Shown one piece after another: positions 1 through 4,666 of a stretch of DNA of 5,951 nucleotides. The notes below the pieces were generated by a model. It made no database searches, had not been told where the DNA came from, and worked only from the letters and a program-made list of their open reading frames with translations. This DNA comes from Thermoprotei archaeon (GTDB lineage Archaea > Thermoproteota > Thermoprotei_A > Sulfolobales > Ignisphaeraceae), in the NCBI GenBank assembly GCA_003661865.1, contig QMWY01000082.1, positions 1-5,951 of the forward strand, given 5' to 3'. The translations under genes and the position numbers were made by a program. The stretch's first letter is position 1, and each line of letters begins with the position of its first letter.

Positions 1-90
1 ATGAGGGCCGCGCGAGGTGCGGGTAGGCCGCTTAGCCAAATGCCGCCGCAGTACAGAAGGTGGGCTATAGCGGGATCGGGGCCCTCCACA
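1..90 (+). ncRNA. rnpB: RNase P RNA, 3' part (5' end outside window)
   Basis: This is the 3' end of the catalytic RNA of RNase P, which removes the 5' leader of pre-tRNAs. Two conserved blocks are seen in the right order. GGGTAGGCCGCTTAGCC at about 21-37 matches the conserved GGGTAGGC-GCTT-GAGCC region of bacterial and archaeal P RNAs. TACAGAAGGTGGGCTATAG at 52-70 matches the ACAGAA-N-GGCTTAT block, which forms the 3' strand of helix P4 and the lead into P2. The GC-rich bases from 71 to about 87 (CGGGATCGGGGCCCTCC) would be the 3' strands of P2 and P1, pairing with the missing 5' end. The exact 3' end is uncertain. A local hairpin (CCCTC 82-86 with GAGGG 98-102) and a repeated 22-mer begin at the expected terminus. 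The gene is convergent with tiaS. The call rests on remembered consensus, not on a covariance search. Confidence 0.85.
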
Positions 91-105
91 GGAACCAGAG
101 GGGTC
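84..105 (+). repeat. 22-nt direct repeat, copy 1 (at rnpB 3' end)
   Basis: The block matches 379-400 with a single mismatch (C at 87, T at 382). The identical core ACAGGAACCAGAGGGGTC spans 88-105 and 383-400. This copy overlaps the predicted terminal helix of the RNase P RNA. Its flanks can fold into a 5-bp stem (82-86 with 98-102) around an 11-nt loop. The role is unknown. Confidence 0.75.
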
Positions 106-242
106 GGTAATACCCAGAGCCCCCAGCAGCTTGAACATCGACCTCTCACTAGATAAGGGGCGTACCCCTGAGCTTCTTCTCCAGAGCTGTAATGAGGTGC
201 TGGTAAGAGCTTCTGTGATTAGACAAGTAATGTTTGTATAAT

Positions 243-310
243 GAAGCCTTGCACACTGTTTCAATACTTCTGCAACAGATATCGAGTTGCAGTGGTTATC
301 ATCAGGCTTC
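243..310. repeat. Nested inverted repeats (possible structured RNA)
   Basis: The outer arms GAAGCCT (243-249) and AGGCTTC (304-310) are perfect complements. Inside them CTGCAAC (270-276) and GTTGCAG (286-292) form a perfect 7-bp hairpin with a 9-nt loop. CACTG (254-258) is also complementary to CAGTG (290-294), giving an alternative fold. The structure could form in RNA from either strand. A TATA-like TTTGTATAAT lies just to its left on the + strand. No standard family was recognised. Confidence 0.4.
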
Positions 311-325
311 TCCAGAGGAAGTCGA

Positions 326-371
326 GGGGTGGTACCCCGCCTAGTGAGCTCTCCCGGTGGCTGTGGGAGAG
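326..371. repeat. Two tandem GC-rich hairpins downstream of tiaS
   Basis: GGGGT (326-330) pairs with ACCCC (334-338) around a 3-nt loop. CTCTCCC (349-355) pairs with GGGAGAG (365-371) around a 9-nt loop. Read on the - strand they lie about 30-75 bases past the tiaS stop, where they could stabilise or help end the transcript. No U-tract follows, so a classical terminator is not claimed. Confidence 0.4.
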
Positions 372-378
372 AGGTGGG

Positions 379-400
379 CTCTACAGGAACCAGAGGGGTC
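379..400 (+). repeat. 22-nt direct repeat, copy 2 (just past tiaS stop)
   Basis: This is the second copy of the repeat at 84-105, in the same orientation, 295 bases downstream. It lies two bases beyond the tiaS stop codon, so it would be in the 3' untranslated region of the tiaS transcript as its reverse complement. Here CTCT 379-382 can pair with AGAG 392-395 around the same conserved loop. Outside the 22 bases the two copies diverge at once on the + strand. Confidence 0.75.
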
Positions 401-402
401 AG

Positions 403-1785
403 CTAAGCTTGGAGCGCTTGTAGCAGCCCCTCTACATCGCGAACATTTAGGTATGGAGAGCCGAGGTCTAGGGGGATTCTCCTTATGTAGAGCTTCTCAC
501 GTCCGATCCTCGAAGGGGGCTTGGTCAGATGCTTCATAGCTGATGGCGGCGGTGCGTATAGTCCACGCGATACTAACCTGGGTAAACAAGCCCTCCTCTT
601 AGAAACGTCCTTAGTTCTGAAACCGCATCTCCTACACCTATAGCCCTTTCCACGCCCTAAGGACTCCATAGATGCTCCGCAGATGGGGCATATCGGGGGT
701 AGCTCCACGCATAGCTTGGCCAGGGACTCCACATACAACTTCTCCACATGGAATGTCGGAAGCCCATCATCCCAGAGCTTCACGGAGCCTATCACAGATA
801 TGCGGTCTCCCGGGATGAGCCTTGAGGCAACCCTGTTAAGCCCCGTCTGCCTAAAGAACGCTAGCCTTATACATCCAGTAGAGTCGCAGGCTGTAAACAC
901 TACGTGACCCCCGGGAACAGCTACAGGGGGTTGGGCAATGGTGAGGCTAACACGCCCTGTTCTAAACGGTTTAAGCTCCGATACCCTCCGCGCTACTGCG
1001 TGATCATCGGTTCCCTGATTGGTTCTGAAGACAGCCCATGCATCAATGGGCTCGCAGCACCTGATCTCCTTAAGCGCTGCTAGGATATCACCAAGGCAGT
1101 CGCCGCGAACACCGTACAGCACAGGGTCCGGACCATGGGGGGCTATAAGTATGCGGGGCCTGTCATCGCGTGTGTAATCCAAGGTGTTGAATGTGCAGTC
1201 CCTGTGCCTAGCGTCGAAGCCGAGCACCGATGACTCGTCTATACAGCGCCTAGGCCCCCTGGAGCTCGGTACTCGGTACACCAGCAGCTCGTAGGTGTGG
1301 TCACGCCCGTCTAGCCACCATGAAAGGGCTGCTAGGGCGCCCACGATCCCGCGCTTGCCGAAGACCAGCACCCTGCCCGAGAACTTCCTGATAAGCTCGA
1401 GGACGTAGTCGATAGCTACGTAATCCGATACAGCAAGGTGATAGAGGCCCGATAAGCCCCTAGGCACATCTCCAACAACTATAGCGATCCCGGGCTCCTG
1501 ATCAGGACCCCTGAAAACCTGTGAGTACCTCTTGGCGAAGGACACTACGTAGTTAACGACCTCGTCTACGAGGCTGCTGGGCACAGCCACGTGGATCGCA
1601 ACGGCTCCGTTGCCCCGGGTCTTCCACGGGATCGAGGGGTTCAGCCTCACTAGGTGGGGGAGGTCTAGAAGCTTAGCCCCATACCTCACCATTAACGCGT
1701 AGCTCAAAAAGGTGGCGAGGTGTGTTGTACAGCCACCGTTATACGAGTCGAAGTCATCGAGTCCTATATGCAGCTCCTCCATCAC
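403..1785 (-). CDS. tiaS: tRNA(Ile2) 2-agmatinylcytidine synthetase (agmatidine synthase)
   Basis: TiaS uses ATP and agmatine to convert the wobble C34 of the AUA-reading tRNA-Ile into agmatidine. This lets the tRNA read AUA rather than AUG and be charged with isoleucine, and it is essential in archaea that have it. The 460-residue protein shows the family layout. The N-terminal strand LHIGLDDFDS (5-14) is followed by a GGCTTH motif (17-22) and NPSIPWKTRGNGA (49-61), which belong to the kinase-like catalytic part. FRTNQGTDDH (253-262) is a TiaS signature. An OB-fold-like region spans about 285-350, and a zinc ribbon has CxxC pairs C366/C369 and C384/C387. A tail of about 70 residues follows the ribbon. 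The start is GTG at 1785 with ATG immediately after it at 1782; either is possible and the protein differs by one residue. It begins 3 bases after the stop of the upstream RAM-domain gene, which suggests co-transcription and translational coupling. Confidence 0.95.
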   Translation of the reverse strand: MMEELHIGLDDFDSYNGGCTTHLATFLSYALMVRYGAKLLDLPHLVRLNPSIPWKTRGNGAVAIHVAVPSSLVDEVVNYVVSFAKRYSQVFRGPDQEPGIAIVVGDVPRGLSGLYHLAVSDYVAIDYVLELIRKFSGRVLVFGKRGIVGALAALSWWLDGRDHTYELLVYRVPSSRGPRRCIDESSVLGFDARHRDCTFNTLDYTRDDRPRILIAPHGPDPVLYGVRGDCLGDILAALKEIRCCEPIDAWAVFRTNQGTDDHAVARRVSELKPFRTGRVSLTIAQPPVAVPGGHVVFTACDSTGCIRLAFFRQTGLNRVASRLIPGDRISVIGSVKLWDDGLPTFHVEKLYVESLAKLCVELPPICPICGASMESLGRGKGYRCRRCGFRTKDVSKRRACLPRLVSRGLYAPPPSAMKHLTKPPSRIGREKLYIRRIPLDLGSPYLNVRDVEGLLQALQA

Positions 1786-1788
1786 GGA

Positions 1789-2034
1789 CTACTGCTTGAG
1801 CTTAGTCTCCACAACAATCATCGTGAGGGTAGAGCGCACCTTAGGGATCTTCCTTATATTGGACGTTATTATCTCCTTCAGCTTCTCTGTGGTGGGAGCC
1901 TCAACCTTAGCTATTATATCGTAGACCCCGTAGACTATGTGCGCCTCACGCACACCCTCAACATTCATAAGCTGGTTAAGCACCTCCTCCTCGGCACCGA
2001 TATCAGTGTTTATGAGCACGATCGCTTCAGGCAC
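1789..2034 (-). CDS. Stand-alone Lrp/AsnC ligand-binding (RAM) domain protein
   Basis: This 81-residue protein corresponds to the C-terminal effector-binding half of Lrp/AsnC regulators, without the helix-turn-helix DNA-binding half. It has the expected alternating strand/helix pattern: strand AIVLINTDI (4-12), a helix over about 14-24, EGVREAHIVYGVYDIIAKVE (26-45) with the family's GxYDI motif, a helix about 48-61, and the closing strand VRSTLTMIVVE (66-76). Such domains form dimers and higher oligomers that bind amino acids at subunit interfaces. Solitary versions may modulate full-length Lrp proteins or act as sensors. The GTG start is supported by GGTGAG (2041-2046 on the complement), an archaeal Shine-Dalgarno match 6 bases upstream. 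It is the first gene of a two-gene operon with tiaS. Its ligand cannot be told from sequence. Confidence 0.9.
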   Translation of the reverse strand: MPEAIVLINTDIGAEEEVLNQLMNVEGVREAHIVYGVYDIIAKVEAPTTEKLKEIITSNIRKIPKVRSTLTMIVVETKLKQ

Positions 2035-2040
2035 TCTAGC

Positions 2041-2046
2041 CTCACC
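2041..2046 (-). promoter_or_regulatory. Shine-Dalgarno site for the RAM-domain gene
   Basis: The complement reads GGTGAG, matching the archaeal anti-Shine-Dalgarno sequence, 6 bases ahead of the GTG at 2034. It decides the start, because no ATG is available nearby. Confidence 0.6.
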
Positions 2047-2067
2047 GCCTTTTTCAAGCGAGCACTG

Positions 2068-2083
2068 GAATAAAAATATTATC
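2068..2083. promoter_or_regulatory. AT-rich divergent promoter (RAM-tiaS operon / tsr3)
   Basis: The stretch AATAAAAATATTAT (about 2069-2082) is the most AT-rich island in the gap between the divergent genes and resembles archaeal TATA boxes on both strands. A leftward start about 26 bases away would fall near 2050, just ahead of the Shine-Dalgarno site at 2041-2046. A rightward start would fall near 2100, giving tsr3 a leader of about 20 bases. One or two overlapping TATA boxes may be present. Confidence 0.5.
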
Positions 2084-2122
2084 CATTAGGAAACCCCGAT
2101 TAGGGGGTGGCGTGGTGCAGCG

Positions 2123-2686
2123 ATGGTAAGGGGAGAGGGACGACCGAGGATAATAGTTGTTGAGTACGGCGAGGACGATCCCTCTAAGTGCACTGCCAGA
2201 AAGATGGTTAGGAAGGGTATCGCTGTTAGTATACGCATCAGGGAGATCCCGCGGCTAAGCGTGGTGTTGAATCCCTTTGCGAGTAATGTCCTCCTACCGC
2301 AGGACGCTGTGTATGTTAGGAGGGGTGGTGTTGTGGTGATAGATGTTTCATGGCGTAGTGGCATCGATAAGCTGGTTCGGATGAGGAGAGGTGTTCAGCG
2401 CTACCTCCCCATACTCCTAGCTGCGAACCCTGTGAACTACGGGAAGCCGTTCAGGCTCAGCAGCCTTGAGGCGGTGGCTGCGGCACTCTACATAACGGGG
2501 TTTAGGGATGAGGCTCGGAGGGTGCTGTCGTTGTATAAGTGGGGTCCTGTATTCCTAGAGCTGAACCGTGAGGTGCTCGAGCACTACAGCACTGCTCGGA
2601 GTGTTGATGAGGTTAGGAGTATTGAGAAGGAGTACTTCGGCGTTGATAGTGATACGCTTCGCGAGGCTCTGCTAAGTATACGCTAG
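2123..2686 (+). CDS. tsr3: Tsr3-type rRNA 3-amino-3-carboxypropyltransferase
   Basis: Tsr3 transfers the 3-amino-3-carboxypropyl group from S-adenosylmethionine to a hypermodified uridine/pseudouridine near the decoding site of small-subunit rRNA, late in ribosome biogenesis. The 187-residue protein, formerly DUF367, has a RLI-like N-terminal region with DDPSKCTARKM (18-28), then VIDVSW (72-77). The strongest signature is RYLPILLAANPVNYGKP (93-109) running into RLSSLEAVAAALYITGF (111-127), followed by YKWGPVFLELN (138-148). This is the normal length for archaeal members. ATG at 2123 is the first usual start codon in frame. GC-rich GGTGG at 2106-2110 is a possible but distant ribosome binding site. 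The gene is divergent from the RAM-tiaS operon and convergent with the alaX gene, sharing a CTAG at their ends. Confidence 0.94.
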   Translation: MVRGEGRPRIIVVEYGEDDPSKCTARKMVRKGIAVSIRIREIPRLSVVLNPFASNVLLPQDAVYVRRGGVVVIDVSWRSGIDKLVRMRRGVQRYLPILLAANPVNYGKPFRLSSLEAVAAALYITGFRDEARRVLSLYKWGPVFLELNREVLEHYSTARSVDEVRSIEKEYFGVDSDTLREALLSIR

Positions 2687-3195
2687 GGCTCTATATCGAA
2701 TGGCAGTTCTAGCAGCTGTTTCCTAGCCCTGAACCGGGGTTTTCTAAGAACTATCCTCCCTATGCAGCGTGTGGATGGCAGGTGCTCCTTGTTACAGGCG
2801 TTTATGTTCCATATAGAGCCATCGGTATCTCGTACTATAACTATTGTGAGGATCCTTACCTCCGCTGGTACCGGGAATAGGTCGTATATATTGTCTCCGT
2901 AGACGCGCTCAGCCTCACTACGCTCCATCTTAACAACCTCGATCCTCAGATCCTCAGCGATCTTGCGATTCGCCAGCTCCTCAATACGCCTTATCTCCTC
3001 AGGTGTTGGTTTGCGGTTGAACTTAACGGTTAGCCTACCATGCTTTCCACTCACATAGGTGCTTGCGGTCCATTTAGCGCCAGGTCCAAGGATCTTCACA
3101 ACAGCCCCCTTCAGTACGTGGAGCGCTGTATGCGTCCTGACCTCATCAGGGTACTGTTCGCATCCAGTAAGAGCCAAGGGGCTCGCCCGGTACAT
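2683..3195 (-). CDS. alaX: AlaX-type alanyl-tRNA editing protein (short form)
   Basis: This is a free-standing editing domain related to the AlaRS/ThrRS second additional domain. It hydrolyses wrongly charged tRNA-Ala (Ser- or Gly-tRNA-Ala) in trans. The 170 residues carry the zinc-binding HxxxH motif RTHTALHVLKGA (20-31; H22, H26) and the second pair in CNKEH (C134, H138). These are arranged as in AlaX, but with CNKEH in place of the CGGTH common in AlaRS. KWTASTYVSGKHGRLTVKF (41-59) and YDLFPVP (104-110) are typical of this archaeal subgroup. The glycine-rich GGQ loop of longer AlaX forms is absent, so it is the short type. ATG at 3195 is preceded in frame by a stop at 3205-3207 and has no ribosome binding site, so the mRNA may be nearly leaderless. 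Activity on Ser- versus Gly-tRNA cannot be decided here. Confidence 0.9.
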   Translation of the reverse strand: MYRASPLALTGCEQYPDEVRTHTALHVLKGAVVKILGPGAKWTASTYVSGKHGRLTVKFNRKPTPEEIRRIEELANRKIAEDLRIEVVKMERSEAERVYGDNIYDLFPVPAEVRILTIVIVRDTDGSIWNINACNKEHLPSTRCIGRIVLRKPRFRARKQLLELPFDIEP

Positions 3196-3295
3196 GGTGT
3201 ACAGCTATACAGATAACGCCTTCTAGCATATTCTGAGGGTTATTCTCAGCAATCCTCTTATCTTCCCCTGAAAGAGGCGTGAGCGGTGGTGCGCA
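3196..3295. promoter_or_regulatory. Divergent intergenic region: alaX / ABC importer promoters
   Basis: This 100-base gap separates divergent genes and must carry both promoters unless one gene is read from further away. On the - strand GAATATGC (3226-3233) is a weak TATA candidate about 30 bases before the alaX start, fitting a leaderless message. On the + strand TTAT-containing stretches near 3240-3244 and 3257-3260 are weak candidates for the importer. CTGAG (3233-3237) and CTCAG (3245-3249) form a small inverted repeat between them that could be a regulator site. None is strong. Confidence 0.35.
3285..3290 (+). promoter_or_regulatory. Shine-Dalgarno site for the solute-binding protein
   Basis: GGTGGT lies 5 bases ahead of TTG at 3296 and matches the archaeal GGAGGTGAT consensus in part. 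The frame has a stop at 3269-3271 and no ATG or GTG before TTG, so this site supports the TTG start. Confidence 0.45.
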
Positions 3296-4666
3296 TTGAG
3301 TAGGCGTGCGCTGGTACTAGCCATAGCGGCGGTTGTGGTGATAGCAGCTATAGGCGCGTACATATACCTTCAGTACTATGCCCAGCCAGCTACTGTGAAG
3401 CTCGTTATCGTTACCAGGTTATCGGGGGAGGAGGCTAGGGCCATCAGGGAGGCGTTTCTGAAGAGCGATATCGCTAAGAGGTTCCACATAACTGATGTGG
3501 AGTTCAAGAAGGTGGACTTCGGTGTTTGGAAGGACCTAGCGTTCAGCGGAAAGATAGATGCCTTCTATGTGGGCGAGCCCGCGATCTACGACCTGCTCTG
3601 CTCCCAGGGAGCGTTTAGACCCATAGACCTAGCGGAGCTGAAGTCGTTGGTGGAGGGGTTAAGCAGGGAGTTCGTAGGTTTTGACGGTAAGGGGAGGATC
3701 TGCTGGGTCGGTGTAGGCCTAGGGACCTACGGCTACATAGTGAACCGGGAGTTTGTAAAGAAGTACGGGATCCCTGAGCCTAGGAGCTGGGCTGACCTGC
3801 TGAACCCGGAGCTAGGAAAGCCCCTGGAGCTAGGTGTCAGACCTGTATCGTTCCCACTACCGTCAAAGAGCGGTACGGCGCGGGTAACGGTGATGATGAT
3901 CCTGCAGAAGTTTGGGTGGGACCGTGGCTGGGTGGTGTTAACAGCCCTCGGCGCTCTTTCGAACTTCGTATCGAGCTCCGAGAAGGCGCGTGACGATGCA
4001 GCCATGGGTGTGGCAGGCATAGCCCCTGCATACATAGGCTACGGGCTCTACGCAGAGGAGGTGTCCAAGGGCAAGGCCGTGTTCATAATGCCTCGTGGAG
4101 AAACTGTTATCTACATCTCGCCGGCGGCCGTGGCGAGGGAGACGAGGCATCCGCGTGAGGCGCAGGCGTTTATACTATGGCTCCTAAGCGACGATGGGCA
4201 GAAGGCTATGGCGAAGCTCTTCGGCTACCTACCTGTGAGGAGCGTTGCAGGGCTTGAGAACCTGTCCGCTAGGCTAAGGGAGGCACTTGAGAACAAGTTC
4301 CCCTACAACGTCTCTGCGGAGAAAGAGGTTGTGGCGGCGGTGGTCACGTATTTTGAGGCGGCTATAGCAGACCCAGAGGCGCAGGAGCTTCTCACGAAGG
4401 TTTACCGGAAAGCACTTAAGCTCTACCGCTCTGGCAAGCTCAGTAAAGACGAGTTTAGACATCTCCTGGAGAAGCTGGGTCAGCCACTTACAATAAGGGA
4501 CCCGCTGTCGGGTATGCTCAAGAGATTCACGTATGACTATGCCCGCGAACTGACGGCAGAGCTCGTCAAGGGTAAGGTGTCTCGAGAGGAGCTCTACAGC
4601 GCTGTTAAGAAGGTGGCTATCGAGAGGTACGCAAGCATCTACGAGAGTCTGGGTAGCCATGGATAA
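3296..4666 (+). CDS. ABC importer solute-binding protein, iron(III)/thiamine/polyamine-like family
   Basis: This is the extracellular ligand-capture subunit of the importer whose permease follows. Residues 1-3 are polar and basic, and 5-27 form one hydrophobic segment. No lipobox cysteine is present, so it is probably held by an uncleaved N-terminal anchor or cleaved after residues 28-32. The mature part resembles the FbpA/ThiB-like class: SGKIDAFYVGEPAIYDLL (84-101) in lobe 1, SWADLLNPELGKPLELG (164-180), PSKSGTARVTVMMILQKFGW (189-208), and IYISPAAVARETRHPREAQAF (272-292) leading to GQKAMAKLFGYLPVR (301-315). The family fold is complete by about residue 330. The remaining 120 or so residues form a charged, mostly helical tail, which makes it longer than typical members. 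The ligand is not identifiable by eye. The frame starts at TTG and overlaps the permease start by 8 bases (ATGGATAA), as in a tightly coupled operon. Confidence 0.88.
   Translation: MSRRALVLAIAAVVVIAAIGAYIYLQYYAQPATVKLVIVTRLSGEEARAIREAFLKSDIAKRFHITDVEFKKVDFGVWKDLAFSGKIDAFYVGEPAIYDLLCSQGAFRPIDLAELKSLVEGLSREFVGFDGKGRICWVGVGLGTYGYIVNREFVKKYGIPEPRSWADLLNPELGKPLELGVRPVSFPLPSKSGTARVTVMMILQKFGWDRGWVVLTALGALSNFVSSSEKARDDAAMGVAGIAPAYIGYGLYAEEVSKGKAVFIMPRGETVIYISPAAVARETRHPREAQAFILWLLSDDGQKAMAKLFGYLPVRSVAGLENLSARLREALENKFPYNVSAEKEVVAAVVTYFEAAIADPEAQELLTKVYRKALKLYRSGKLSKDEFRHLLEKLGQPLTIRDPLSGMLKRFTYDYARELTAELVKGKVSREELYSAVKKVAIERYASIYESLGSHG

Larger units (their letters stand above)
91..402. other. Gap between rnpB and tiaS; structured, no convincing protein gene
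   Basis: About 310 bases separate the RNase P RNA from the convergent tiaS gene. Short open frames here lack codon bias, family resemblance and a ribosome binding site. What can be seen is the following: direct repeat copies near both ends; a small AGGGG/CCCCT hairpin at 156-169; an AT-rich TATA-like stretch at about 231-242; a 7-bp long-range inverted repeat (243-249 with 304-310) enclosing a perfect 7-bp hairpin (270-292); and two hairpins at 326-338 and 349-371. There is no clear T-rich terminator. It could hold a small structured RNA, paired 3' ends of the two convergent transcripts, or a decayed insertion. Confidence 0.5.

Noticed and set aside
160..310. C/D box guide RNA suggested by TGATGA on the - strand near 298-304
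   Set aside because: No D box (CTGA) at a suitable distance and no C'/D' pair were found, so the C-like box alone is not enough.
84..400. CRISPR array
   Set aside because: Only two repeat copies 295 bases apart, with no regular spacers and no cas genes.
379..402. tRNA fragment suggested by GGTTCC in the complement of the repeat
   Set aside because: No T-stem complement, acceptor stem or anticodon arm can be built around it on either strand.
241..539. Two overlapping 60-codon + strand open frames (241-423 and 357-539)
   Set aside because: They overlap inverted repeats and the antisense of the tiaS C-terminus, have no ribosome binding site and no recognisable protein pattern.
1712..2073. Open frames on the + strand antisense to the tiaS start and the RAM-domain gene
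   Set aside because: They are shadows of well-supported - strand genes that have family motifs and a good Shine-Dalgarno site.
2086..2364. 92-codon - strand frame opposite the tsr3 N-terminus
   Set aside because: Low-complexity Thr/Ser/Leu content and complete overlap with tsr3 mark it as a shadow.
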